Counted from the first letter of the stretch, positions 11,576 through 24,027 are shown. The stretch: DNA of 64,000 nucleotides from Siphonodentalium dalli (GCA_032622095.1 CP136061.1:7698734-7762733); one strand, 5' to 3'. Made by a program: numbers and translations. Notes: generated from the letters alone by a model not told the origin.

Positions 11576-12490
11576 ATATTTATATACATTTAGCGAAAAA
11601 GCCACTTTTGTAAATGTATTTAAATCGAAAAGTGTATCGTGACAAAACCAGCCCAAAATATCGCATAGCGCCCTTGGCACAGTTAACAGGAACAACGAGG
11701 CTCTTTATATTGAAACATGATGATTTATTAAGTCAATCCTGCGCGAGTCCAAATGCGCCAAAACATTACGCGTTCTTCTTTCCGAAACCGATGACGCGTC
11801 GATGTAATTATGGGGCTGCAGTTATGACCTATTGCGCGTTCATCGAGAAATAATTGCAACTAGTTACGTGGGCGCCGACCAATCGGAATGCTGGATTTAG
11901 TGATAATCACACTTAGTATGTAAATATATATGGATACACGGCGTATTACACATATAAAATCCTATTTATTCTGGCTGTGAACTAATTGCGGCGTGTATTA
12001 AATATATGTAAATTGACTATGCATGTACCTTATAGAAGAACACTTATAGGAGTAAAGTGGTTAGTTGACCAGGTATTGGTACTCCCTATCTTATGTATAT
12101 TATGGTTGTATTAAATATGATAACTTAATATTAATAAAGCACATACATTAATGCAGAAATTGAAGCGAATATAAGTAAATTGGCCGTTTTGATAAATATG
12201 GGCGCGTTAAATATATTCATAGTATACTCATATATTATTCTTGTACATTTATACAAACATTTGAGCGAATACTGGGCCAGTGACCAGCTTTGGAGTAAAA
12301 CATACAAGAAATGCATGCGTTTTGGGAAATTCAATTTACCATTGATATCATGATATCCGTAATAATGTTGATTCTTTCTTTTCAGATAACGCGTGGACAT
12401 GCAGAAGATGAGTGGATAATTACTAAATAAAAGTTCACCCAAAATCACTTTCTATATTTATCTCAACAACGTGGGTGACATTTAAATCCA
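11576..12490. other. AT-rich non-coding stretch
   Basis: Only short frames without recognisable motifs. Nothing else seen. Confidence 0.5.
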
Positions 12491-12840
12491 ACTATAGATC
12501 ATGCCATGAATCTCTACTCTAGCTACGCCTGTATAGATCAAATTCCACCAACACAAAACATGAGAACTGTTTCATGTTCTGACCCGTCTTGACAATGTAC
12601 TTTTTAACATTGAACAAAACAGGCAGGGAATATAATTCTTTGTCAACATTTCTTCCTCGGCAATATACTTCACATTAAGGGGTGGTCCCAGCTCGAGATT
12701 GCATGCTTTTTTGTTGGTCGAAATCGCAATAAACATAGAATTATTTACCCAGAAGAAATACCATGATTGTAAGCTCGAATAGCAAAATGGCACACGAAGT
12801 CACCTAAATCATGCAATCTCGAACTGGGACCTTCACCTAC
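12491..12840. repeat. Dispersed repeat with inner inverted pair, copy 1
   Basis: GGTCCCAGCTCGAGATTGC at about 12685 is mirrored by GCAATCTCGAACTGGGACC at about 12812. The core and its flanks (CAGGCAGGGAATAT, ATCGCAATAAACAT) recur near 58200-58420, and the outer part near 12500-12565 is matched in reverse near 58520-58600. Non-coding. Confidence 0.75.
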
Positions 12841-13051
12841 AGTAACTGTGAAATTCATTGTGAAGGAACAGATATTAACTAACAAAGATCAAACCTGTAT
12901 TGACTGTATTGTTTTTTAATGTTATAAAGATTCTATACTAAATACTCATTGACGAGTTATCCCTTAGGAACTATTCAGACAATAAGTTCAACATCGTTTG
13001 CTGAATTTAATGTCTGAACATTTCCCACCAATGAATGTGAATATAATGAGT

Positions 13052-13270
13052 CGCAATTATATACGAAATTTATTAACCGATTGCACTAAATTATATACGA
13101 AATTTATTAACCGATTGCACTAAATTATATACGAAATTTATTAACCGATTGCACTAAATTATATACGAAATTTATTAACCGATTGCACTAAATTCGATTC
13201 GAGCTGAGCTTTAACCAGGCTGGAATCGAATTTAGTGGACGACGTTAATAAATTACGTATAGAATTGCGT
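13052..13270. mobile_element. Foldback MITE whose left arm contains a 4x 34-bp tandem expansion
   Basis: CGCAATTATATACG at the left end is mirrored by ACGTATAGAATTGCG at the right, and AAATTCGATTC by GAATCGAATTT around the centre. Within the left arm a 34-bp unit starting ATTATATACGAAATTTATTA is repeated four times exactly (13056-13191); the right arm has only one equivalent. The identity of the four units indicates a recent local expansion. Confidence 0.85.
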
Positions 13271-14001
13271 CGAATTTGATATCCTTTTTTATCACACAAT
13301 CACATTTTAGCAAGGAAAAACTATCTGGGGTTAAACAAAATTAATATTGATTTCCTTATTACAACCAAAGAGGAAGTAAAGACACTTTCAAGACAAATTA
13401 TAGCCATTTTAAATGTGTCTTTTCATGTTGACAAAATTGTTCAACCACTACTTATTACCCATGTTTATCTCACAGTCAACACTAAATAACTCAACACAAA
13501 TCGGATATCATAATTATATTCTAATTAACATAATAATAACAACATTTATCGATACCATTGCACTAAAGCTCTTACGTCACCGCGCGTACCGATAATACAC
13601 GTGTGTCTTACTAAAAATATGCGGCCGGGTTTTGGGGCTAATTATTTGATATATATATATTTAATTGTTTTTTTCTTTTTAAATATTTGTTTTTTAATTA
13701 AATGATTAAAATATCAAATTGTGCATAAAGCGCACAATTGGGCTACAGTGCTGATCCCAAATATGCCCCTACACTGCTGAATAAAGGCTCCCAAAGGTAG
13801 CCTGTTTAAGATTAAAATGTGCAAGGGGGAACGGGTCTCTGACGGACAAATGGGGCACAGGCCCCCACCACCACTGAATAAAGGCTCACGAAGGGAACCT
13901 GTTTCAGCTAGTATAGTATAATATGCTCATACGCCATGGGGACGGGGGGGGGGGGTCTACCATAAACATATAATCATTTTGTGAATTAGTGTGTTCTGTC
14001 A
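13271..14001. other. Non-coding stretch
   Basis: AT-rich, with two related short segments near 13755-13800 and 13860-13905 sharing CTGAATAAAGGCTC. A G-run lies near 13943. No gene supported. Confidence 0.5.
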
Positions 14002-16577
14002 GTAGTGTGGTCGTGGTACGCAAAAAAAGGGGTTGACCCAGAAGAAATTGGTAAAGAAGCTATCTCGATGTCATCCAACGCGGGACAATCTCTGCTACAC
14101 CATATCCAAAATCCGCTAAAATCCGCTTTGGGCAAAATCCAGGATCCAAGATGGCGTCCAACATGGCCGCCTTTAGTCAAAAGAGATTCTGACTGAGATT
14201 AATTCGACATAATGAGAACAAATGTTGCCATATTTATACAAATGTAAACATTTTTGCAAAGGTTTGAAAATCCCGCTTGTCCAAGAAAACCTCCACATAC
14301 TTACGGAGTCGATGTGTAAACAATGTATGGGGATAGTTTCTTCATACATATATGTATTTGGCACACGTATTTTCTACAACACAAGAGATCACCATTTACC
14401 GGAGAGTTGATATCTGGGAAGAGATCAGAGTAAAACTACTTTTCTTACATGTCGAAATGGGGAATCCATGGGCTACATTTAGTTCCAGCTTGAAACTTGA
14501 AAATGATGGCCGAGCCCGAATAGTTAATATTTCGTGGCATCAGTGCTATAATGTAACCCACATTTTCAACTTTCCGAGAAAATGAAGGTTGAAGTTTTTA
14601 GACAACATTTCTCCTAATGTTGACAAAGCATGACGTAATGTTGTATTTATCCCAATGAAAACTGACATTAGCTGTCCATTGAACCACATATTGTTTTCTG
14701 TTTACTCCCTCGTTTTCTTTTTAAAAGCAATAGCTTGTTTGGAGATATGACATTTTGCGTATGCCAGCGACGATACGTTTCCGTACTATAATGAAGTTGT
14801 GCTAATAAATGCAGATTAAGCTAAATATGGTGGCAATCGCATGTGTCTATTAACTAAAAAGTGCCTATTCTACACTATGAAAACTCACCCATGTGCATCA
14901 TCATACAGAAATGTGTGGAACAATCACAAAATTTAAATCACCAAATGATCATGTGACTAACATGGAGATACTACCATATAGCACACATTTTAGAATTCAC
15001 AAACACAAAACAGATGTCACGTGGACAACATGAAGCGTCCGATTGGCTGCTGTTGGACATACGACCTCATAGCACGAATAATTGTAAAGATCGCTGGAGA
15101 TATGACATTTGCTTCACTGGTTTGTGCGAATATTTGTCATCCAAATGCAAAGAAAGTTTGGCCCATCGAATTGGATTTTTTCTCACGATTTGAATGGTAT
15201 CAAATACTCTTTTCCCGCCATAATGGAGTTACGACATTATAGCACTGATGCGTCGATATTTTGTCAACCCGCGGGAAGCCACCAAAAGATTAAAAATAAA
15301 TAGTTTTGAGCCACATACATGTATATTAGCCAACTATCAACTGCATCCACCACTCACAACTTCCATTATATGATAAGCTGAGCAGAGTCTACCATTTTCG
15401 TTTTGGAAGCCATATTAGATAAAATTTATTGTTTCTTTTGGTCTATTTGAGATGGAATGTTCACAAATAAAAGAAACGATCAATTATTTTGTAGACAAGA
15501 TCTGCTCATCCCTAAATATCAAATGTGACCAGAACCCCAAAGTAGATTTTGGTTACATTTCATACCGCATTCGTTATAACTTATTAGTGAAGGACCGGAG
15601 TAAACTATGATCTAATCGATTAGACATGTCATTGCTGTAATGATCAGTTGACACGATCATTGAAAGAATATACCCATTGTTTCCCAGTTCAGACAGCAAC
15701 AAGTGATAAACAGAAGTGATAGAAAATAGTATTTTTCACATCGGGTGGCCATTTTGGCAGCCATTTTTGGTACTGATTTTTAAGTTTTTACATAGAGTAA
15801 GCATAATGGCATCATAAAGAGGTATACATTCGTATTTATTTAGTCAATTTTAGTCATCAACCACTACTTATAATGGATTGAATGACACTGTGATCAATAT
15901 CCGCCATTTTCCATATTTTGACCGCCATTTTGGCAGCCGTTTTGAGACAAAGCGCCAATGATGGTTTCATTGAATTGGAGTATTCATAGATATTGGTATG
16001 CCCAACTTACATTGTACAGTTCTGTCCATTTCTTGTTGATATATGACTGTAATCACAATGGCGAGTTTTGTGGAATTTTATACCGCGTTCTGTAAAATCA
16101 AATTTTTGAGGGTGTAAATGAGTCTGGGACCCCAGTTATGGTATCTTTCATTGCTCCAATGCTGAATTAACATGAATAAGCCTAATCAAAGTCGCCAGTC
16201 TGAACCATTATCAAACAACAGATATTAGGCAAAACTTCAAATGTTCGAGTTTAGGCCGCCATTTTGGCGGCCATCTGGGACGAGAGGTTCCATTTTTGCC
16301 ATAAACAGGTGGCACAATATTTTACCTTGGCAAAAATTTATACATTTGTATACATATTACAACATTTGTTCTCACTATTATCGAATTAATCTCAGTCAGA
16401 GTATCTTTTGGCTAACGGCATCCATGTTGGACGCCATCTTGGATCCTGAATTTTGCCCAAAGCGGATTTTAGCGGATTTTGGATATGTTATTCATGAGAT
16501 TCTCCCGCGTCGAATGACACCAAAAACCGCTTCTTTACCAATTTCTTCTGGGTCTAACCCTCCGACGACCACACTAC
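14002..16577. mobile_element. 2.6-kb element with long (about 270 bp) terminal inverted repeats, no transposase
   Basis: The left arm (from GTAGTGTGGTCG, through CCAGAAGAAATTGGTAAAGA and AAAATCCGCT, to about 14275) is matched in reverse complement by the right arm (from about 16305, through AGCGGATTTT and CCAATTTCTTCTGGGT, to CGACCACACTAC). Arm identity is moderate. The interior contains several GCCATTTTGGCAGCC-like words but no long reading frame, so this is a non-autonomous foldback-type element. No target duplication could be defined. Confidence 0.78.
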
Positions 16578-16588
16578 GGTATAGACGG

Positions 16589-17029
16589 TGTGGAGCTCCG
16601 TGGTCCAGTGGTTAGCGCGTTGGACTTGTCTTCGCTGTCAACACAGCGAGGCGAGTTCGCGGCTGGCTGGTGGTCTGTTATGAGTTTCCACACAGCAGTG
16701 GCTTGGCCGACTTGAGCGATGTGCAATTGTTGGATTGTACACTGTTTGAATCTCGCGCCAAGTTGTGACCCTTGAGCAAGGTCGCTCGTACTGTGTCTGC
16801 TTTGCACCACCCATGCATTACAAGGGTACCTGATAATGAGCAGTGAAAGATCTTGTCAGTATGCTAGCCATATGGTATCCTCGCATACTCCCGGCTGTAC
16901 CTCCCCCTGTCCCCGGGGAGCAGTAGATGGTTACTGAATGTTCAGGCTCATCAGGGTAATAATTGTAAAAACTTTGAGCGCTTTGGGCCTCATGGGAAAG
17001 GCGCTTTACAAATGCTATATTATTATTAG
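16589..17029 (+). mobile_element. tRNA-derived SINE with conserved 3' domain
   Basis: The head is tRNA-like. TGGTCCAGTGG (16601-16611) fits the pol III A box, and GCGAGTTCGCGGC about 45 bases on resembles a B box. A unique body follows, then GAGCGCTTTGGGCC and GGCGCTTTACAAATGCTAT, a 3' domain of the type shared by many metazoan SINEs and LINE partners. The tail is a short ATT repeat (ending near 17029). It directly abuts the right end of the 14.0-16.6 kb element. Probably a transposed copy, not a tRNA gene, because no acceptor stem is preserved. Confidence 0.82.
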
Positions 17030-18251
17030 TGTCTGAATGTTGAATCAGAAGTAATATACATTACATTATTCTATATCCGGGGAATCTTTTTGTTCTTATA
17101 ATATATGTCTGTACTGCATCGAAAATAAGTTTGTTCTCACTGAGGTAGTCCAGAATTGACCATACTTTGAAATGTACACTGAAAAAAAAACTTAGTCATA
17201 GCCTTAGTCAACCCGTAATTTAGTTATGTTTGACTAACGTAACCAAAAGTAATTAAGTTTGACCTTAGTCACACCTTAGTTACTAAGGTTAATATTTTCG
17301 TGATTCAGTCATGCCGTCAAAACTCAATAGTATATTTATCGGCGACATATTATATACGGCAATGACTCCATACAGTATGACTGAATCTTACTCTGCTGAT
17401 ATTTAATATGTATATAATATCGCATTAATTCTGTGTTAATCGGGTCGGTACGTATATGGACGAGTACGTAATTTTCACCGGGGTTAAGTACCTGCGTTAT
17501 CGGTAGGCAGTTGATACCGGTCGGCTAAAATTAGTGAAGGAAGTTTCGATTGTTGACGTTGACATGACTGGTGAACCCCAATTGACCTTTCGTGACGGAA
17601 GTAAAATTTATGTTTCCCGCATGCGCTATGTGCAATTTTTCGTACTTTCGTAAAATGACGCGAACAAAGTTTTTCATTTTGCTGAATTCAAACTTAATTG
17701 ATTAGAACACGTATTTGAATACGATTATCAGAGTTAACCGAAATTGAATGTGGTATTGAGTGGGAACGTTACATCCTTCCATATTAATTCAACGACTATT
17801 GGCTGATAAACTGGTTAAAATCTCGATTTGAATCGAAGTTCGGGTGACAGTGACGATGACCGTGAATCGTGATGTTGACATTCACATTGTTGTTGACATT
17901 TTTGATTGAATTTTGTTAACGGCAACACTCGGGTCTCAAACGAGAGAAATTGAGCAACCTCGGAGATTAAACACTGTGAAATCTCCGACACAGACTGATT
18001 ATCCACCAGCGAACATTCTCACAAGAAGAAAACCACAATGTTCACAAGTGATCTATTAATGTTTTCAAATGCAAGTGACTGCTGAGCCTACTGGAACACA
18101 ACAACTGTGGAATTTGACAATACTATTATAAATATGATTTGGACTGCACTGGTCTTAAGTCAAGCTGGAGTACATATTCAATTTCAATTGCAATGGAATT
18201 ATGGGTGTACAAGTATGGGATGCCAAATTGACATTTAATAAATAATTGAGC
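17030..18251. other. Non-coding stretch with a GACTAA-family fragment
   Basis: 17174-17300 begins TACACTGAAAAAAAA and is rich in CTTAGTCA / TTGACTAA words, resembling the 8984-9724 element, but a matching right end was not found. Around 17500-17530 the word GGTAGGCAGTTGATACC is matched in reverse near 30303, marking another diverged dispersed repeat. No gene supported. Confidence 0.5.
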
Positions 18252-18901
18252 TTAAAGGGGTACTGTACACTAAGATAGGCGATTTTTTTATTTACTCCCA
18301 TTGAAATAACTTTCAAGTTAGATTGTGTTCGTGTTATATGAGTTTCGTATAAACCTAATTTAGCGAAGAAAATATTGATCTTGGAAACAAAAATATTACG
18401 ATTTCAAACTACGCGCCATGTTTTTGATCTTCACCGGAGAAGACGCAGATCGCAGGAAGCACCGGAATTTCATTGCTCACAGCTCGATTGATGCATTCAA
18501 TCTCTTCCATCGAACAATCTCACTCCCTATACAATACTTGACGCTTTATGACTCTTGTTTCTTTCTCCTTTTTCCCCGAATCGGTTACAAATGCCTTCTT
18601 TTGCAGGTAACATGTTTTGTTTGCAACTCAATAATGTTCGCGAATGGCCGTCGATAAAAGACACGCAACATATGCGATTTCAAGAACGGTAACTCGTAAT
18701 GGCATAATTCTCCATTTTATGACTCCAGCCATAAATGAATTTATATTAAATAATTCAATTTTACTTTTACGATAGCCTGTTAACCGGAACGTTTTCAGTA
18801 GACATCGTCGACTCAAATTAGTTATTTTATAATATAATATTCATATTAGATCGCTATTGTCACTGGGAATTTATTGAAATTGGGGTACAGTACCCCTTTA
18901 A
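18252..18901. mobile_element. TTAA-flanked MITE, family A copy 2
   Basis: TTAAAGGGGTACTGTAC and GTACAGTACCCCTTTAA bound 650 bp, with TTAA at both outer edges. It shares diverged interior sequence with 6083-6692, including GACTCAAATTA and ATATTAGATCG near the right end. Non-coding. Confidence 0.85.
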
Positions 18902-18980
18902 GCGCAATAAGAAAATTCCTTATTCATGCCTGCAACCTTGTGAAGGGAATTCGGAAATACTGACTCTATTGAACATGAAT

Positions 18981-19345
18981 AAGCGCAATAAGGAAATAAT
19001 TGTGCTTAAGCGCAATAAGGAATTTCCTTATTGCGCTTAAGCATAATAAGGAATATTCTTATTGCGCTTAAGCGCAATTAGATCTTCCCTTATTGCGCTT
19101 AAGCGCAATAAGGGATTCCTTATTGCGCTTAAGCGAAATAAGAACATTCCTTATTGCGCTTAAGCGCAATTACATCCTCATTGCACTTAAGCGCAATTAT
19201 TATCTCCCTCATGAGATCACCCCTCTGCAAATAGTAGAATTATCCTATATTTGCCTGTTAACAGGGATAGATATTGATTGCACCATGGACTACCCATTTG
19301 AATTATAGGGAGTTTATGTCATATTCCTTATTGCGCTTAAGCTAA
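18981..19345. repeat. Array of perfect palindromes centred on CTTAAG, phased at about 31 bp
   Basis: The dyad TTGCGCTTAAGCGCAA and close variants recur with CTTAAG centres at 19005, 19036, 19067, 19098, 19128, 19159 and 19186, with an outlier at 19336. Spacings are 31, 31, 31, 30, 31 and 27 bp. AAGGAAT/ATTCCTT extends many dyads to about 30 bp. The 31-bp period is three helical turns, so all dyads would face the same side of the helix. Could be a small satellite or a clustered binding site; no gene adjoins it. Confidence 0.85.
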
Positions 19346-19989
19346 ATTATTTATTAAATGTCAATTTGGCATCCCATATACAAGTGCCAAAACACTCAAT
19401 GGTTTATTTACATTTACTAGTACTACCACTACTGACTGATGAATAAATCCAGTGATTTTCAGTTCTATTTCATCATTCACTCAGCTTCAACAAAAGTTCC
19501 ACTGTTGGGATTGACCATGGACTGTCAAAATGAAACATCAGACTGACAAAATTATTGTTGAATAAATCATGTACTACATGTTATATGATGTAGTAGATAT
19601 CCATAATGAATAATTTCTGCCACCCCATAAAATCAATCCAGCATAACCTTGGGGACCTACATGAAGCATACATATTACATATATAAATTCAAAAGAGAAG
19701 GTTTAAACATGTATATTGAGAGTCCCAACACACTAACCAGTAACCACATATGTTTTTATACTATAATTACTACAGTAAAATTAAAACAATTTTGGGAAAC
19801 AAATTTACAATTTCTTCTGTACTTCAGTTTAATTTGAAGCATTTCACTGTTCAGGCTCTAACTTGAACCTGGTAATTGTTTACTTATATCATGTAGCAAG
19901 GATTAATTAGACAAATAAATACACAAGGAGTAGATTCCAACTATATATGCATCAGATAAAATGATTTAAGCGTTTCACCGGGTAAAGAA
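19346..19989. other. Non-coding stretch
   Basis: AT-rich with no recognised repeat boundary and no supported gene. Confidence 0.5.
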
Positions 19990-20720
19990 TGAATAATTTA
20001 TTAGGGCCCCTTCAAGTCATTTCAATTATTTTATCACCTGAGGTAAACATCAGGTAAACAAAGTTACCTCTATCTTATAAGGTGATAACAAATGCTCTTT
20101 ATTGCTATAAATTATGTGTGCGTTTTTAACTTAAGTCATCTGATGTTAATGGCACCTATCCCATGAACTCCCCATGTCAAATTACCCACATATTTTCTGA
20201 GCTGATAATAAATGCTCTTCATTGATCATATATCTTAAGATAATTTATTAGTTCCCATTTAAGTCATCTGAGGTCAAGTGCGCCTATCCCAATGTCAGGT
20301 GACCCCTGTGTACCAATTTTCCTACATATCGTCAAAGCTGATAACGAAGTTAACGAACGCTCTTTATTGTTCATCACATATGATAATATAATTTTAAAGT
20401 TTGCCTTTAGTGTCAATGGCACCTATCCAGTGGTACTCCCGGGTCAATTTATCCCTACATACCGTACCAATTTTAAGTGACTGACCAGGTCCAACTAGTT
20501 TGGGTTTGTCATTAATTATTTAATTAAAATTATTTATTAGTGCCCCTTTAAGTTGTCTGAGGTCAATGCCACCTATCGTATGACACTCAATTTGCCCATG
20601 TGTATCAATTTTCATCAACTCCTCTAGCCAAAATATATATAAAAATATCTGTGTATGTGTGCCATTTTAAGACATCTGCAGGGACCTATCTAATAGCGCT
20701 TACCGGGGCAAATTACCCAT
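19990..20720. repeat. Diverged satellite, period roughly 125 bp
   Basis: Successive diverged copies contain GTCATCTGAGGTCAA, GGCACCTATCC, TTACCCACATAT, GCTGATAACAAATGCTCTT and TTTATTAGTGCCCCTTTAA in that order. Similar copies occur at 23270-23500 (reverse), 24211-24534, 25867-25960, 26640-26870 and 46590-46668 (reverse). The copies are old and uneven in length. Non-coding. Confidence 0.7.
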
Positions 20721-21460
20721 ATATGAAAATGTTCAGCTCCGTTGGTCCAGCCGCTTGGTCGCCTATATAAAGCGAGCAAATAAACAGTACCACACATACA
20801 GACAAACAAACAAAATTGAGTTTTATTTAATACATGTAGTATAGATAGATTAGTATCTCCTGCAATGCCGAGAAAAGTATTCTTGAGAACAATTTTGTTC
20901 AACTCAATTTTGTTAACACCACCCACTGACAAGGTTGAATATGACGAAAAAAAAATCACCTTTTGATTTTATTGCTTTATATATGAAAATAACCAATAAG
21001 ATAATTTTTGTGTCATACATGTATGTAGCCTCGTCAGTGGGTTGGTTATGGTTTACAAAATTAACTTGAAAAAAAATATTCTCAAAAATCACCTATGAAG
21101 TGAATTTTTTTTTCCATGGTGGGGGTGGGGGGTATCCAGAGTTGGGAAAGATAACCAGGGGCAGATGACGTGGTACGTGTACACCGGTACCAGCCAATCT
21201 TGACACGGCTCATTAATTTTAGTGTTTATGTGTAAATTACATGTAAATATTTTGATGATAATCTGCTACATGTACTAGTATGTGAGACTCCATAATATTA
21301 GTAATTAACTGGCAAATTAATTGCATAAAGCTTTCAAACTTTGTATTATATGTAACCGCGTACAGAGAATATCAGAAGGCATCTTTGTTGAAGACTTATA
21401 ATAAGTTTTGTCCATATGTTACCAAGATAAATTATATTAACCCGTTTGCAGCATTAAATA
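20721..21460. other. Non-coding stretch with a loose inverted pair
   Basis: ACCACCCACTGACAAGG near 20920 is partly mirrored by CTCGTCAGTGGGTTGG near 21030. A G-run lies near 21120. No gene supported. Confidence 0.45.
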
Positions 21461-21676
21461 TCCTATGCCAGTGCATTATCTTATATGTGTATCTCCCATA
21501 GGGAGCCCTGCATATATAAGAGAATGCACTGGTTTACAAGGTCGAGGTAAATATTGTTAGGCCAATGTATGCTCTCATATATGTGAGGATCCCTATGGGA
21601 GACTTATATATAAGAGAATGCACTGGCACAGGATCTTTATATATGTAAGAGAATGCATTGGCACAGGGTTTTTCAC
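21461..21676. repeat. Hairpin repeat family with ATATAAGAGAATGCACTGG arms
   Basis: TGCCAGTGCATTATCTTATAT is opposed by ATATAAGAGAATGCACTGG, with a central CTCCCATAGGGAG palindrome, and the pattern repeats once more before a third half-copy. A relative at 46111-46373 is more perfect. Non-coding. Confidence 0.75.
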
Positions 21677-22009
21677 AAAATTTCAAGAAGCCCCAATCAT
21701 TATAAATGACCATATTGGCTCAATATTGGGAATATAATAACAAATTTAAATAGCAATATTGTAGTTTTCTACATACATGTATATGTTTCACTGGTGTCCA
21801 AACTAGACTGAATTTTAAGGTAAATAATGTGAATGACTTGTTCATTTTCAGTAAATAGTACTAAATACTCCATTGGAATTAACCCTTTTATAACTAAACT
21901 AGCAGGTTGGCCCGCCACTGGCGTGGTTGGTCAGAAACATGACATTTTTTTTATTTTTTATTTGTTTTTTAATAATTAATTATTTTATTTTATTTGTTGT
22001 TATTCAATG
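21677..22009. other. Non-coding stretch
   Basis: Contains a short segment with CTAGCAGGTTGGCCCGCCACTGG near 21898-21920 that resembles a Helitron-like end, but not strongly enough to call. Otherwise AT-rich and empty. Confidence 0.4.
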
Positions 22010-23125
22010 AGTTAATTCTGCCTTTTTAATTTATTTTTTGGTTTTTCAATGAGTTAATTCTGCCTTTTTAATCAAGAGAAATGATGGTACCCGTCCCTAG
22101 GGCGGAAAACTGACCCGATGAAATCCCCCCCTTCCTAAGAACGACAGGCATAAGAATCACACAACACGCATTTTTTGTTTTTCAATGAGTTAATTCTGCC
22201 TTTTTAATCAAGAGAAATTATGGCACCCGTCCCTAAAAGAGGTATGGTTCGATGAAAATCTCCCCCGTTCCTAGGAACGACATACATAAGAATCACACGA
22301 CACGCATTTGTTGTTTTCCAATGAGTTAATTCTGCCTTTTTAATCAAGATAGATGCATTCCGGTTCTGGTGCGTTTTGCATCCGTAGTTTCGTACGCATA
22401 GGTGACCGTTTAGCAACGCCGATGGCAATAAAGAGCGTTACTCGGTTAACAACCCCAAATTTGGTCAATATAAAGAGCGTGACTGCCTTAACCCCTGCAT
22501 TGCCGATGACGGTGATTTTGGGAAGTTTGAGCTCAATCGAGCAAGCCGTTTTGGAGTCTATAGAGGACAAATATACACACACATATATATACGTAGTTCT
22601 CAAATTATATAGTAGACAAGAGAAATGATGGTACCCGTCCCTAGGGCGGAAAAACTGACCCGATGAATTTCTCCCCCGTCCCTAAAAGAGGTATGATTCG
22701 ATGAAAATCTCCCCCGTTCCTAGGAACGACAGACATAAGAATCACACGACACGCATTTGTTGTTTTCCAATGAGTTAATTCTGCCTTTTTAATCAAGATA
22801 AATGCATTCCGCCGTTCCGGTGCGTTTTGCATCCGTAGTTTCGTACGCATAGGTGACCGTTTAGCAACGCCGATGGCAATAAAGAGTGTTACTCGGTTAA
22901 CAACGCAAAATTTGGTCAATATAAAGAGCGTGCCTGCCTTAACCCCCGCTGTGCCGAGGACGGTGATTTTGATGATTGGGAGTGGAGAACGGGTGCTCGG
23001 AGCTTCTCCAAAACGCCGCGACGACTATTCCCATGGATTTTTACCCTTAGATGGGAAGTTTGAGCCCAATCGGTCCAGCCGTTTTCGAGTCTATAAAGGA
23101 CACATATATTTATATACGTAGTTCT
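22010..23125 (-). repeat. Tandem block related in reverse to the 39.1-kb Helitron-like unit
   Basis: CAATGAGTTAATTCTGCC followed by TTTTTAATCAAGA recurs five times (near 22010, 22045, 22180, 22320 and 22770), each before ATGATGGTACCCGTCCC or ATGCATTCCG. Two larger copies end with GTCTATAGAGGACA or GTCTATAAAGGACA, ATATA text and ATATAGTAGACA (near 22617 and 23140). Read in reverse, the block matches the body of the unit at 39086-39505 (GGAGAAGCTC, GACCGTCATTGGCACAG). Apparent frames here are repeat artefacts. Confidence 0.65.
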
Positions 23126-23269
23126 AAAATATATAGTAGACAATGTGGTGAATTGGTGATAGGGGTCCACCAGATACCCAACCCCAATTTATTTAACAGT
23201 TGGGAATTTCATACATGGTATATTTACTAACTATAAGTCAAAAAAATTCTGATATTTATTTTTGCATTT

Positions 23270-23500
23270 AAAGGGACTAAATGCGTTTTTTTTTCTCGTT
23301 TTTTTCTTAGCAAATAAAAACATACATGTAGATGATCAATGAAGAGCGCTTGTTATCACCTCAGAAGATATGTGGGATAATCTGTGCACACAGAGATAAA
23401 TTGACATCCTATGATAGGCAGTGTCATGGGATAGTTGATATTGACCTCAGATGACTTAAAGAGGCGCTAATAATTACAAATAAAGAACGTTTATTATCAA
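23270..23500 (-). repeat. Satellite fragment (125-bp family), reverse orientation
   Basis: Contains the reverse complements of GCTCTTCATTGATCAT, CACCTATCC and GTCATCTGAGGTCAA in the order expected for the 19990-20720 satellite read on the minus strand. Copies are partial. Confidence 0.65.
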
Positions 23501-23619
23501 CTTACAGAAAGAAACTGTGGGAATGTGCCAAATTCCAGATATTCTGGTAAAGTATTTTAAAAGCAAGAGAAAAATTAAATAATTGAAATCCATATGCTCT
23601 ACTTTTCTCATATTAACAT

Positions 23620-24020
23620 TATTATACCCCACTTTCGAAGAAAATGGGGGGTATACTGGATTGACTGCGTCTGTCTGTCCGTCACGCTTTCTCCCTCCGT
23701 CAGTCCGTCCGTCCGACCTCATAAATGAAACAACTATGAACCGATTTCAATAATTGTGTGTATGCAATCTCCTTAGGACTGCCTCTCCGCATGATGCCAA
23801 TTGCGGTTTCCGTCCGACTTTTGTTTTGTAAGTTACGCCTCATTTTCGACTTATTTTGACTTTGAAAATTCTGTCCGACTTAATAACAAATATGAACCGA
23901 TTTCAATAATCTTTGGTATACATGCTTCTCACAATACCCTCTCTATATGATGCGGCTAGGGATTGGCTCAGACTGTAATATTACACTTCATTTTCGACTG
24001 ATTTTGACTTAGAAAAATTC
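23620..24020 (+). repeat. Dispersed repeat starting TATACCCC...GGGGTATAC with CTGTCCGTC run
   Basis: Begins with a hairpin, CCCCACTTTCGAAGAAAATGG then GGGGTATACTGG (about 23627-23657), then a CTGTCTGTCCGTC run. Two tandem sub-copies follow, each with ATGAACCGATTTCAATAAT (near 23735 and 23892) and TTTTCGACT-ATTTTGACTT. Repeats of this design are widespread in marine invertebrates; I do not assign a class. Non-coding. Confidence 0.6.
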
Positions 24021-24027
24021 GGTCCGA

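Noticed and set aside
13056-13191. CRISPR-like short tandem repeat
   Set aside because: Four 34-bp units without spacers; explained as expansion inside a MITE arm.
16601-16665. Functional tRNA gene
   Set aside because: A and B box-like words are present but no acceptor stem or anticodon loop folds; a SINE body and tail follow.
22340-22919. Two similar minus-strand peptides as a tandem gene pair
   Set aside because: They are translations of a tandem DNA repeat; no start, motif or codon bias supports a protein.
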